A DNA stretch of 64,000 nt from an uncultured Carboxylicivirga sp. (GTDB taxonomy: Bacteria; Bacteroidota; Bacteroidia; Bacteroidales; Marinilabiliaceae), in NCBI RefSeq assembly GCF_963668385.1, contig NZ_OY764327.1, positions 744,001 through 808,000 of the forward strand, in the 5' to 3' direction. The position numbers and the translations under genes were made by a program. This document shows, in pieces, positions 1 to 8,344 of this stretch. The notes under the pieces are model-generated. The model saw only the letters and a program-made list of their open reading frames with translations. It had not been told where the DNA came from and did not search any database. The number at the start of each line of letters is the position of its first letter. Within the stretch, counting starts at the first letter, position 1.

Positions 1-1507
1 ATTCTAAAAAGCCTAATGAGTCGGAAGACATCACCTTTAATCCATGTACGTACTTAAACTTCCATCGTAATGCAAGAGATGGAAAACCTCTTTTGAGGTA
101 GGCATACACCATGGGGTGAACCTTCAGGATCAACTTTTTCATTTTAAGCTCTTGCACAGCTTTTTTAACAGCATCTTCTATCACATTAGGATAGAATATT
201 GAAGGTTGAATTTTACCTGTCCCATTACAAGTTGGGCAACCTTCGGTGGTTTTCATATGCATTTCAGGTCTTACACGTTGACGTGTAATCTGCATTAAAC
301 CAAATTTACTCAATGGTAAAATATTGTGTTTGGTTCGATCAGACGCCATTGCCTGCTTCATTTTTTCAAAAACCTTTTGACGGTTTTCGTTATTCTGCAT
401 ATCGATAAAATCCACAACAATAATACCACCCATATCTCTTAACCTTAACTGACGAGCAATTTCATCAGCTGCAGCTAAATTTACCTCAAGGGCATTGTTC
501 TCTTGATTTGAGGCCGATTTAGAACGGTTTCCACTATTAACATCAATAACATGAAGGGCTTCGGTATGTTCAATTATGAGGTAAGCACCACTTTTAAACG
601 ATACTGTTGTACCGAACAATGCCTTTATCTGACGGTGGATTTGAAACTGGTCAAATAAAGGTGCCGCACCCTTATAGTGTTTAACAATTTTTTGTCGGTC
701 GGGAGCAATTAGCCCCACATAATTTTTTATTTCTCCACAGACCTCTTCATCGTTTACAAAAATAGAATTAAACGAAGGATTTAGAATATCCCTTAATAAT
801 GCTGAGGTTCTGCCAATTTCACCAACAACAAGTCCTGGAGCTTTTACGTCTTTTATTTTGGCTGTATTTTCTTCCCACCTTTTAACCAATGTACGTAATT
901 CCTTATCCAAATCGGCAGCTTGCTTACCTTCAGCCACTGTACGAATTATTACACCATAATTTTTTGGTTTGATACTCGTAACTAAATGCTTTAGGCGATT
1001 TCGCTCTTCAGAAGAGGAAATTTTTTGACTTACCGACACCTTATCGGAAAAAGGAAGCAATACCAGATTTCTTCCTGCTATTGATAGTTCTGATGTTAAT
1101 CGAGGCCCTTTTGTTGAAATGGGCTCTTTGGCCACTTGGACCAAAACATTTTGTCCAGCTGTTAAAACTTCCGGAATAGTACCGTTTTTATTAATATCCG
1201 GCTCCGGTTTTAGCTTGTGCAATGCTATAACTCCTTTTTTATTGGAAGCAATATTCAAGAATTTCTGTAGGGAACGAAATTGTGGTCCAAGATCTAGATA
1301 ATGTAAAAAGGCATCCTTTTCATATCCTACATCAATAAAAGCTGCATTAAGACCTGGCATAATTTTTTTTACCCGGCCTAGATAAATATCTCCAACAGCA
1401 AACTGAACATTACTTTTCTCCTTGCGGAGCTCAACCAATCGCTTATCTTCCAATAAAGCCATTGAAAGATGCTCAGGAGCAACATCTACAAACAGTTCTG
1501 CATTCAC
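1..1507 (-). CDS. rng: Ribonuclease G/E family endoribonuclease (3' end outside window)
   Basis: This is the N-terminal 502 codons of an RNase E/G family enzyme, which cleaves single-stranded A/U-rich RNA in rRNA maturation and mRNA turnover. The catalytic metal-binding aspartates are seen at residue 322 (motif IDVNSGN) and residue 366 (VVDFIDM), 44 residues apart as in the family, and the zinc-link motif CPTC is at 424-427. The chosen start is a GTG at 1507 giving MNAELFVDVAPEH, which fits the usual N-terminus of Bacteroidota members; no in-frame ATG lies just upstream. The gene runs off the left edge, probably only a few tens of residues before its end. It lies downstream of HU and a tiny ribosomal protein on the same strand, separated from them by a hairpin. 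Confidence 0.93.
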   Translation of the reverse strand, partial: MNAELFVDVAPEHLSMALLEDKRLVELRKEKSNVQFAVGDIYLGRVKKIMPGLNAAFIDVGYEKDAFLHYLDLGPQFRSLQKFLNIASNKKGVIALHKLKPEPDINKNGTIPEVLTAGQNVLVQVAKEPISTKGPRLTSELSIAGRNLVLLPFSDKVSVSQKISSSEERNRLKHLVTSIKPKNYGVIIRTVAEGKQAADLDKELRTLVKRWEENTAKIKDVKAPGLVVGEIGRTSALLRDILNPSFNSIFVNDEEVCGEIKNYVGLIAPDRQKIVKHYKGAAPLFDQFQIHRQIKALFGTTVSFKSGAYLIIEHTEALHVIDVNSGNRSKSASNQENNALEVNLAAADEIARQLRLRDMGGIIVVDFIDMQNNENRQKVFEKMKQAMASDRTKHNILPLSKFGLMQITRQRVRPEMHMKTTEGCPTCNGTGKIQPSIFYPNVIEDAVKKAVQELKMKKLILKVHPMVYAYLKRGFPSLALRWKFKYVHGLKVMSSDSLGFLE

Positions 1508-1556
1508 TATATGATCGCAATTTATTTCAAAGAACGTTGTATATAAATACAAACAA

Positions 1557-1585
1557 CAAACAGAAAGTGTAACACTTTCTGTTTG
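1557..1585 (-). terminator. Perfect 13-bp hairpin between the small ribosomal gene and RNase G
   Basis: Arms 1557-1569 and 1573-1585 are perfectly complementary with a 3-nt loop. On the minus strand the stem is followed by a T-rich tract, so it can terminate the HU/ribosomal-protein transcript or act as a processing site just upstream of the RNase G start. Confidence 0.65.
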
Positions 1586-1609
1586 CTAATTTTTTATAGA
1601 CTTAAGAAA

Positions 1610-1702
1610 TTATTTCTTCTTCTTATGACGGTTTTTTCTTAGTCTTTTCTTACGCTTGTGCGTAGCCATCTTATGTCTTTTACGTTTTTTTCCACTTGGC
1701 AT
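1610..1702 (-). CDS. Tiny basic ribosomal protein, AURKAIP1/COX24 (mS38/bS22-like) family
   Basis: A 30-codon gene begins MPSGKKRKRHKMATHKRKK and is almost entirely Lys, Arg and His. This matches the short AURKAIP1/COX24-domain proteins found throughout Bacteroidota, whose relatives are mitochondrial mS38 and mycobacterial bS22, small-subunit proteins near the decoding region. It starts with ATG at 1702 and ends with TAA at 1610, between the HU gene (25 nt upstream) and RNase G. Genes this short are often missed by automatic annotation. Ribosomal location is inferred from the family. Confidence 0.85.
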   Translation of the reverse strand: MPSGKKRKRHKMATHKRKKRLRKNRHKKKK

Positions 1703-1727
1703 GGTAATACGTTTTAATTGGTTATAC

Positions 1728-2012
1728 TTACTTTACGTTATTTTTCACTTTAGTCACAAAGCTTTTTGAAGGCTTGAATGATGGAATAAAGTGTTCTGGA
1801 ATGATAATGGTAGTATTTTTAGAAATATTACGTGCAGTTTTCTCTGCTCTTTTCTTCACTACGAAAGACCCAAAACCTCTCAAATACACATTTTTACCCT
1901 TCACCAATGAACCTTTAATAGTGTCCATGAAGGCTTCAACAGTCTTCTGAACAGTAACCTTCTCGATTCCAGTATTTTTCGAAATTTCGTTTACAATATC
2001 AGCCTTTGTCAT
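1728..2012 (-). CDS. HU/IHF family DNA-binding protein
   Basis: This 94-residue protein is a histone-like HU/IHF subunit that bends and compacts DNA. It has the helical dimerisation part (MTKADIVNEISKNTGI) and the beta-arm region around RGFGSFVVKKRAEKTARN, with the usual GFGSF core. Instead of the canonical RNP tip it has a variable IIIPEHFIPSFKPS segment, common in this phylum. It is the first gene of a leftward set leading to the tiny ribosomal protein and RNase G. A consensus Bacteroidota promoter lies about 60 nt upstream. Whether it works as a homodimer cannot be told from the sequence. Confidence 0.92.
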   Translation of the reverse strand: MTKADIVNEISKNTGIEKVTVQKTVEAFMDTIKGSLVKGKNVYLRGFGSFVVKKRAEKTARNISKNTTIIIPEHFIPSFKPSKSFVTKVKNNVK

Positions 2013-2072
2013 TTTCTCTTAAAATTATTTAATTATCAATTATTTACAGGCAATTCTCTAAAATTCAGATTG

Positions 2073-2080
2073 CAAAGATA
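2073..2080 (-). promoter_or_regulatory. Promoter -7 element (TAnnTTTG) for the HU gene
   Basis: On the minus strand this reads TATCTTTG, an exact match to the Bacteroidota -7 consensus. A TTTG (-33 like) lies upstream at 2104-2107 with a slightly long 23-nt spacer. It predicts a leader of about 50-55 nt. Confidence 0.6.
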
Positions 2081-2112
2081 AATGAAATCTCAATAAAAAA
2101 AAACAAAACCAT

Positions 2113-2120
2113 TATTTTTG
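2113..2120 (+). promoter_or_regulatory. Promoter -7 element (TAnnTTTG) for mutY
   Basis: TATTTTTG matches the phylum consensus exactly and lies 16 nt before the mutY ATG, predicting a very short leader. No clear -33 TTTG is visible because the upstream sequence is an A-tract shared with the divergent HU promoter. Confidence 0.5.
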
Positions 2121-2135
2121 CTTAAAATTTTAATA

Positions 2136-3182
2136 ATGACCGAATTCGGAATACGATTGCTTGAATGGTACCATAATAATTACAGAAACCTTCCCTGGCG
2201 TCAAACTACTGATCCTTATAAAATTTGGGTTTCTGAGATCATACTTCAACAAACGCGGGTAGCACAAGGAATAGATTACTATCATCGATTCATTAATGCG
2301 TTTCCTGATATACAATCACTTGCTAATGCTAACGAAGATCAAGTACTACGTCTTTGGCAGGGATTGGGCTACTACTCTCGGGCCCGCAACCTTCATCAGG
2401 CAGCTAAAACAATGGTTGATAAACACAAAGGACAATTTCCAGGATCTTACAAAGAGATATTAGCATTAAAAGGCATAGGTCCATATACAGCAGCAGCCAT
2501 TGCTTCTTTCGCATTTAATCTTCCTTATGCAGTATTAGATGGTAATGTATTTCGTTTTTTGGCCAGAGTAAAAGGCATTGATACACCTATTGATTCAACG
2601 GAGGGTAAGAAACGTTTTAGCGACTTAGCCCAAGACTTACTAAATAAAAAAGATCCTGCTCATCACAATCAGGCCATGATGGAAATGGGGGCAATACTTT
2701 GTAAAGCCCAATCTCCCGATTGCGATCAATGTCCTTTCCAATCCGATTGTGCAGCATTCCATACCGGGCAAATACAAAATTTGCCTGTAAAAAGTAAGAA
2801 GGTAAAACAACGTAAACGTTACTTTAATTACTTCTTGATATATCCCAATTCTGATACCTTATTAATACAACAACGAAATACTAAAGATATCTGGCAAAAT
2901 TTATATCAGCTTCCTTTGATAGAAACAGATAAAAAACAATCGACAGAATATTTCAAAAACATTTGTCAAAACAAAGTCGAATTTCTTTCTGAAACAAAGC
3001 ACATATTAAGTCATCAAATTATATATTCGCGTTTTTTTAAAACCGTAGCCGAAGCCCTACCATTATTAGAAATTAATAATTATCAAACCATCAAACAAAG
3101 CGAATGTATTACCTATGCATTTCCTAAACTGGTGGTTAATTTTTTAAGCGAACAAGCAATACCGGGCTACAAAACCACGTAA
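2136..3182 (+). CDS. mutY: A/G-specific adenine glycosylase MutY
   Basis: MutY removes adenine mispaired with 8-oxoguanine in base-excision repair. The 348-residue protein shows the catalytic Glu in SEIILQQTRV, the helix-hairpin-helix LKGIGPYTAAAI, the catalytic Asp in VLDGNVFR, and the four-cysteine 4Fe-4S ligand set spaced C-x6-C-x2-C-x5-C. A C-terminal NUDIX-like domain that recognises 8-oxoG follows from about residue 225. An ATG at 2136 (MTEFGIRLLEWY) is preferred over an in-frame TTG 18 nt upstream, because it gives the usual family N-terminus. It heads the conserved mutY-ssb-gldE-gldD order. Confidence 0.95.
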   Translation: MTEFGIRLLEWYHNNYRNLPWRQTTDPYKIWVSEIILQQTRVAQGIDYYHRFINAFPDIQSLANANEDQVLRLWQGLGYYSRARNLHQAAKTMVDKHKGQFPGSYKEILALKGIGPYTAAAIASFAFNLPYAVLDGNVFRFLARVKGIDTPIDSTEGKKRFSDLAQDLLNKKDPAHHNQAMMEMGAILCKAQSPDCDQCPFQSDCAAFHTGQIQNLPVKSKKVKQRKRYFNYFLIYPNSDTLLIQQRNTKDIWQNLYQLPLIETDKKQSTEYFKNICQNKVEFLSETKHILSHQIIYSRFFKTVAEALPLLEINNYQTIKQSECITYAFPKLVVNFLSEQAIPGYKTT

Positions 3183-3239
3183 CGTTTGTTTTCAATTGAA
3201 AGTTTTGTACTTTTAAATTCGTAAATTTAATTAACATAT

Positions 3240-3704
3240 ATGTCGGTTAACAAAGTAATTTTAATAGGAAACGTTGGTAAAGACCCAGAAGTTAGGCACT
3301 TCGAAAACGATGGTGCAGTAGCTAACTTTACTCTGGCAACAACTGAACGCGGATACACTACACGAAATGGACAGGAAATTCCGGATAGAACCGAGTGGCA
3401 TAATATTGTTGTATGGCGAGGTTTAGCTAAGGTAGTAGAAAATTACGTTAAAAAAGGAACTCAAGTTTATATCGAAGGAAAGCTAAGAACCAGATCGTGG
3501 GACGATAAGGATGGCAATAAACGATATACCACCGAGGTTTATGCAGATAATTTACAATTATTAGGAAGACGTGGTGACAACACAGGCAATGCTGATAATA
3601 CAGGTGGACAAACTTATTCAGCTCCTCAATCACAACCCATCTCTTCTCCTCCTAAAAACGATGATTTTTTGAGTGAGGATGAAACAGATGATCTTCCATT
3701 TTAG
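3240..3704 (+). CDS. ssb: Single-stranded DNA-binding protein
   Basis: This 154-residue protein coats single-stranded DNA in replication, recombination and repair. The OB-fold covers residues 1-110 (MSVNKVILIGNVGKDPEVR at the start, RTEWHNIVVW in the core). A Gly/Asn/Gln-rich linker follows, and the protein ends in the acidic tip DDLPF that docks partner proteins. It lies 57 nt after mutY and 21 nt before gldE. This mutY-ssb-gldE arrangement is common in Bacteroidota. Confidence 0.96.
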   Translation: MSVNKVILIGNVGKDPEVRHFENDGAVANFTLATTERGYTTRNGQEIPDRTEWHNIVVWRGLAKVVENYVKKGTQVYIEGKLRTRSWDDKDGNKRYTTEVYADNLQLLGRRGDNTGNADNTGGQTYSAPQSQPISSPPKNDDFLSEDETDDLPF

Positions 3705-3725
3705 TTCAATTTAAAATAGCATTGA

Positions 3726-5057
3726 TTGGAAGCAGATAGTATTCCCCTGATAATACAGGCAAACGTAGGAATTCAGTTTTTACCATTAACCATTGGCACT
3801 ACGTTTGCCATCATTTTAAATCTCTTTTTTCTTTTGTCTTCAGGCTTGATATCAGGCTCAGAAGTAGCATATTTCTCACTCGAACCTATCGATCTGGATC
3901 GTTTAAAAGAGAAGAAATCGAGAAAAAACAAACTTATCCTTGATCTTCTTAAGGATAAGGAAACCTTGCTGGCTACCATTTTAATTGGTAATAACTTTGT
4001 TAACGTTGCCATTGTTATTCTCACTTCATTTATTACCAGTCAAATAATTGTTTTTAATGGCAATAGTCTGGTTCAAATACTGGTAGAAATTGTTTTTATC
4101 ACATCCATCATTTTGTTTTTTGGAGAAATTTTGCCAAAAGTTTATGCATCCAAAACACCCTTAGGATTTGCTGGTATAATGGCTCTTCCGTTATGGATAT
4201 TAACTAAATTATTGAGCCCACTTAGTTTAATATTAACTAAATCAACTGGTTTTGTAAACCGCCAGTTAAGTAGTAGGTTAAACAATCTTTCTATGGATGA
4301 TATTTCGCATGCACTGGAACTAACGGGTGGAGATATTACTGATGAAAAAGAGATACTGCAAGGAATTGTAAAATTTGGCAACATCAATGTTGATGAAATA
4401 ATGACAGCTCGAGTCGATGTGATTGATGTTGAGATAAAAAGCGAATACAGCAAAGTTCTACAAACCATAATCGACTCTGGTTATTCGCGTATTCCCGTAT
4501 TTGAAGATACTCCGGATAATGTCAAAGGTGTTTTATATGTAAAAGATTTACTTTCACATCTAGATAATGACAATACATTTAAATGGCAGGAATTAATTCG
4601 AGAAGCTTACTACGTACCCGAAACAAAAATGCTTAATGATTTATTGGAGGAGTTTCAATCTAGAAAAATTCACATGGCCATTGTGGTTGATGAATATGGA
4701 GGCACATCGGGAATAGTAACCTTGGAAGATATACTCGAAGAAATAGTCGGAGATATTAACGATGAACTTGACGACGATGATGACTTTTATACCATCTTAC
4801 CCGATGGATCATATAGTTTTGAAGGCAAAACACAAATCAACGACTTTCATAAAGTAACAGATACCGACGAAGAATCGTTTGATGAAGTTAGAGGAGAAGC
4901 AGAAACTTTAGCCGGTTTAATTCTTGAACTAAAAGGAGAAATTCCACAGAAAAACGAAAAAGTAGAGTACAAAAATTTTATTTTTACCGTTTTATCGGTT
5001 GATAACCGACGAATTAAACGACTTAAGTTTGAGTTGAAAAAGGAGAAAAAGAAATGA
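3726..5057 (+). CDS. gldE: Gliding motility-associated protein GldE (CNNM/CBS/CorC-like)
   Basis: GldE is an inner-membrane protein needed for Bacteroidota gliding and linked to type IX secretion and GldD. The order is a DUF21/CNNM membrane domain (about 25-180, several hydrophobic helices), a CBS pair (about 205-325, with VDEYGGTSGIVTLEDILEE near the end) and a C-terminal CorC/HlyC transporter-associated domain (about 345-430). The start is a TTG at 3726 (MEADSIPLI), because no ATG precedes the first membrane helix; this unusual start is a choice, not proven. It overlaps gldD by 4 nt (ATGA), indicating translational coupling. Confidence 0.92.
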   Translation: MEADSIPLIIQANVGIQFLPLTIGTTFAIILNLFFLLSSGLISGSEVAYFSLEPIDLDRLKEKKSRKNKLILDLLKDKETLLATILIGNNFVNVAIVILTSFITSQIIVFNGNSLVQILVEIVFITSIILFFGEILPKVYASKTPLGFAGIMALPLWILTKLLSPLSLILTKSTGFVNRQLSSRLNNLSMDDISHALELTGGDITDEKEILQGIVKFGNINVDEIMTARVDVIDVEIKSEYSKVLQTIIDSGYSRIPVFEDTPDNVKGVLYVKDLLSHLDNDNTFKWQELIREAYYVPETKMLNDLLEEFQSRKIHMAIVVDEYGGTSGIVTLEDILEEIVGDINDELDDDDDFYTILPDGSYSFEGKTQINDFHKVTDTDEESFDEVRGEAETLAGLILELKGEIPQKNEKVEYKNFIFTVLSVDNRRIKRLKFELKKEKKK

Positions 5058-5644
5058 GAAGAAGTCGAATAGTATCATTTACACCTGTTTGGGTTATATT
5101 AATTTTTGCAACAATAATTGCTTCGTGTCGAGGACCGATCTCACCTAAACCTCGTGGTTATTTTAGAATTGAGTTTCCAGAGCACGGATATCAGGCATTT
5201 GACACAACTTATCCTTACAAATTTGAGTATCCGACTTATGCCAAAGTGGTACCCGACACCCTAAAAGATGCAGAAGCCTACTGGTGTAATGTTACCTTTC
5301 CATCGTTAAATGGCGAAATTCATTTAAGTTATAAAACGGTTGGTGATAATTTCTACGAACTTTTAGAAGACAGCAGGTCGCTTGCTTATAAACATGCCAT
5401 AAAGGCTGATGCCATCAACGAACGTTTTTACGAAGATTCGGCTAAACAAGTAATGGGCATCCTTTACGAAATTAAGGGAAATGCAGCCTCTCCGTTTCAA
5501 TTTTTTCTTACAGATAGTACAAACCACTTTTTGAGAGGTTCGCTATATTTTAATGCTGTTCCAAATAAAGACTCATTGGCGCCAGTAATAAAATTTGTAA
5601 AAGAAGACATAGAACATATGATCGAAAGTCTTGAATGGAAATAA
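5054..5644 (+). CDS. gldD: Gliding motility lipoprotein GldD
   Basis: GldD is a lipoprotein required for gliding in flavobacteria. The 196-residue protein has a hydrophobic signal segment (about 10-24) ending in a lipobox-like IIASC, so Cys25 is the likely lipidated residue. The mature part has the family features PKPRGYFRIEFPEH and TFPSLNGEIHLSY. Its start codon overlaps the gldE stop. GldD and GldE are known to act together, and overexpression of GldE suppresses a gldD point mutant in Flavobacterium, consistent with this fused operon order. Confidence 0.93.
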   Translation: MRRSRIVSFTPVWVILIFATIIASCRGPISPKPRGYFRIEFPEHGYQAFDTTYPYKFEYPTYAKVVPDTLKDAEAYWCNVTFPSLNGEIHLSYKTVGDNFYELLEDSRSLAYKHAIKADAINERFYEDSAKQVMGILYEIKGNAASPFQFFLTDSTNHFLRGSLYFNAVPNKDSLAPVIKFVKEDIEHMIESLEWK

Positions 5645-5650
5645 CAAACA

Positions 5651-6283
5651 ATGCCACTTCAAAGAATTATTAATAAATCGTCAAATGATTTGGTTGCAAT
5701 CTGGCAACTAGAAGAAAGCGTATCTGAATTAGAGAAGTTAATTGATTTATCACAAACTGACCAAAAAATTTACAATGGATTCAGGCTTGATAAAAGAAAG
5801 AAAGAATGGATTGGTTCAAGAATCCTTCTTCAAGAAATACTTAAAACCTATCCTCAAATTGAATATGGCGATAATGGAAAACCATTTCTTAAAGATCATT
5901 CGAAATACATAAGTATATCACATGCAAATGGATTTGTTGCAGTATGCACTTCAAATCATCCTACAGCTTTAGATATTGAAACTTGCTCACCACGAGTCGA
6001 AAAAATTGCTTCTCGCTTTGTTCATCCAAATGAATGGCTATACATAGGTAACGAAAACAAAATTAATTTCCTTACTTTGCTTTGGTCAGCCAAAGAAACA
6101 TTATATAAGTATTACGACGCCAAAGGAGTAGATTTCAAAGACCATTTTGAAATAAAAGCATTTGATATACAAAATATGGGTTGTATACAATCACACTGCT
6201 GCTACAATCAAATTGACAATACCTTACTACTCAATTACGAACTCACATCCGACTACGCATTGGTTTATTATTTAAGAAACTAA
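5651..6283 (+). CDS. 4'-phosphopantetheinyl transferase (Sfp/AcpT type)
   Basis: This enzyme moves phosphopantetheine from CoA to the active serine of carrier proteins. The 210-residue length and the motifs fit the Sfp superfamily: ISHANGFVAVC, the Mg-binding ALDIE with Asp near 108, and WSAKETLYKYY with Lys148/Glu149. It lies 6 nt after gldD, a frequent neighbour in this phylum, and 1 nt before the GGGP synthase gene. A possible client within the window is the ACP domain of the acyl-activating fusion at 38486-40954; that pairing is inference. Confidence 0.9.
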   Translation: MPLQRIINKSSNDLVAIWQLEESVSELEKLIDLSQTDQKIYNGFRLDKRKKEWIGSRILLQEILKTYPQIEYGDNGKPFLKDHSKYISISHANGFVAVCTSNHPTALDIETCSPRVEKIASRFVHPNEWLYIGNENKINFLTLLWSAKETLYKYYDAKGVDFKDHFEIKAFDIQNMGCIQSHCCYNQIDNTLLLNYELTSDYALVYYLRN

Positions 6284-6284
6284 A

Positions 6285-7016
6285 ATGATTTATAATCAGA
6301 TATTAAATACCTTCAAAGAAGGAAAAAAACAAATGGCATTACTAATCGATCCTGATAAACTTGGGAAAGAACAGATGCTATCATTATCCTCCTTACTTAA
6401 AAAGGTAACACCTGATATTCTGCTTGTTGGAGGCAGTCTTGTGAGCACCGATACTTATGTGTTTATCGAAGAATTAAAAAAACATATTCATCTACCTGTT
6501 GTTTTATACCCGGGATCTTCAACACAGTACTCTTCCAATGTCGACGCTGTTTTGTTCCTATCCTTATTGTCTGGCCGTAATCCTGAATTCTTAATTAGTC
6601 ATCATGTAGCAAGTGCTCCACTAATCAAGGCTAACAATACCGAAACAATCTCAACCGGTTATTTATTAATTGACGGAGGGTGTACCACTTCAGTACAGTA
6701 CATTAGTCAAACCCTGCCAATACCATCAGATAAAAATGATATTGCTATAGCCACAGCTTTAGCTGGTCAATACCTGGGTATGAAATTAATATACATGGAT
6801 GCCGGAAGCGGAGCGATAAATCCTATATCTCCAAATATGATTTCTGCAGTTAAGAGCCAATTAAATATTCCTTTAATGATTGGAGGGGGATTAAATACAG
6901 TATATAAAATTTCGGAGGCTTGTAAAGCAGGTGCAGATATTATTGTAATAGGTAATGCTCTTGAAAAAGACCAATCTCTTCTAGAAAAATTTTATCACAC
7001 AATCAAGTCATACTAA
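6285..7016 (+). CDS. Geranylgeranylglyceryl phosphate synthase family protein (GGGPS/PcrB-like)
   Basis: This family makes the ether bond between a polyprenyl diphosphate and glycerol-1-phosphate, the first committed step of archaeal lipids. The 243-residue TIM barrel has the family motifs LLIDPDK (about 20-26), VLYPGSS, YMDAGSGA and IGGGLNT followed by ADIIVIGNALEKD. Bacteroidota are known to carry active bacterial GGGPS of unknown cellular role. It is nearly contiguous with the PPTase gene and is the last gene of the mutY-gld run. The product and prenyl chain length cannot be decided from sequence. Confidence 0.88.
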   Translation: MIYNQILNTFKEGKKQMALLIDPDKLGKEQMLSLSSLLKKVTPDILLVGGSLVSTDTYVFIEELKKHIHLPVVLYPGSSTQYSSNVDAVLFLSLLSGRNPEFLISHHVASAPLIKANNTETISTGYLLIDGGCTTSVQYISQTLPIPSDKNDIAIATALAGQYLGMKLIYMDAGSGAINPISPNMISAVKSQLNIPLMIGGGLNTVYKISEACKAGADIIVIGNALEKDQSLLEKFYHTIKSY

Positions 7017-7079
7017 AATGTATGCCCCAAAGCACCCATCAATACATTTATATATTTCTATTTTTACAGGCGAATATTA

Positions 7080-7110
7080 GTTTTATGGTATTTTCCAGCT
7101 ACCATAAAAC
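7080..7110 (+). repeat. 11-bp inverted repeat after GGGPS
   Basis: Arms 7080-7090 (GTTTTATGGTA) and 7100-7110 are perfectly complementary around a 9-nt loop. There is no strong T-run after it, so it is either a weak terminator of the mutY-GGGPS transcript or a leader structure for the alcohol dehydrogenase gene. Confidence 0.45.
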
Positions 7111-7177
7111 ATAATCATAAAATATTTAATAAAAAATCTTGTAACTTAAACGCAATACGCAACGAAAATGTGTGAGC

Positions 7178-8326
7178 ATGAATTTAAGGAAGTACAGGAT
7201 ACCAGAGATTGTTTACGGCAATAATGCCATAAGCTTAGTTGCCAAATATGCAAAAAACTACTATGCCGAAAAAATTCTGATAGTTACTGATCCCGGAATC
7301 AAAAAAGCAGGCTGGTTAAGTTTAATAGAGAATCACTTATCAGAATACAATTTCGAATATGTAATTTACGATTCCATAACACCCAATCCCAAGGATTATG
7401 AAGTAAATGAAGGAGCCAAAATTTACATTAAAGAAAAATGTAACATTATTATAGCAATTGGTGGAGGAAGTGTTCAAGATTGTGCTAAAGGAATTGGAAT
7501 AGTATGTACAAATAAAAGAGACATTAATGAATTTGAAGGGGTAGATAATATACAAGTGCCAATGCCACCTCTTATTTGTATTCCCACCACGGCAGGATCA
7601 GCTGCAGATATATCTCAATTTGCCATTATTTTAAATACTAAAAAGCAGAAAAAAATTGCTATTATTAGCAAGGCATTAGTTCCAGACATTACACTCGTGG
7701 ATGGCATAACAACCACAACCATGAGTAAAGACTTAACCGCTAATACAGGGATCGACGCCTTAGTGCATGCAATTGAAGCATATGTTTCAAATGCCAGTTC
7801 ATTACCAACCAACATACACGCCATTGAAGCTATTAAATTAATTAGCAATAACCTTCTTACTGCAATTAATGAACCTCTTAATAGAAACGCAAGAGACAAT
7901 ATGATGATGGGTAGCACGTTAGCTGGAATTGCATTTTCAAATGCAAGTTTAGGTATCATACATGCTATGGCCCACAGTCTGGGTGGCTTAAAAGATTTAC
8001 CTCATGGAGAATGTAATGCCATTTTATTACAACACTGTATTGACTTTAATTACAATAGCTGTCCTAGCAAATACAAAGATATTTTTATTGCCATGGGAGG
8101 CGACATCAATACTAAAGATGAATTTATTAAGAAAAAACTATTAGATAAATTAAAACACCTAAGTAACGAAGCCGGAATAGCTGAATCTTTTGAGCATTAC
8201 AACATTAAAGATATTGATATAGAGCAGCTATCTTATAATGCATATAACGACCCTTGTATTGCGACTAATCCAAGAGACGCAAGTGTTGATGACATAAAAC
8301 AGATTTATAAAAAACTAATCCATTAA
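7178..8326 (+). CDS. Iron-containing alcohol dehydrogenase
   Basis: A group III (Fe-dependent) NAD(P)-linked dehydrogenase that interconverts alcohols and aldehydes. The NAD-binding loop is IIAIGGGSVQDCAKG. The metal ligands are visible as Asp and His in TGIDALVHAIEAYVS, then His in IIHAMAHSLGG and His in LPHGECNA. ATG at 7178 is preferred; an in-frame GTG lies 6 nt upstream. The substrate is not determined. It is followed after 18 nt by a histidine kinase, so it may be co-transcribed with the signalling genes. Confidence 0.9.
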   Translation: MNLRKYRIPEIVYGNNAISLVAKYAKNYYAEKILIVTDPGIKKAGWLSLIENHLSEYNFEYVIYDSITPNPKDYEVNEGAKIYIKEKCNIIIAIGGGSVQDCAKGIGIVCTNKRDINEFEGVDNIQVPMPPLICIPTTAGSAADISQFAIILNTKKQKKIAIISKALVPDITLVDGITTTTMSKDLTANTGIDALVHAIEAYVSNASSLPTNIHAIEAIKLISNNLLTAINEPLNRNARDNMMMGSTLAGIAFSNASLGIIHAMAHSLGGLKDLPHGECNAILLQHCIDFNYNSCPSKYKDIFIAMGGDINTKDEFIKKKLLDKLKHLSNEAGIAESFEHYNIKDIDIEQLSYNAYNDPCIATNPRDASVDDIKQIYKKLIH

Positions 8327-8344
8327 CAATAACCACCAGAAATT

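Noticed and set aside
6072-6095. CTTTGG-N4-CCAAAG palindrome resembling the creD operator
   Set aside because: It falls inside the PPTase coding sequence, with different arms and spacer from the two operator copies.
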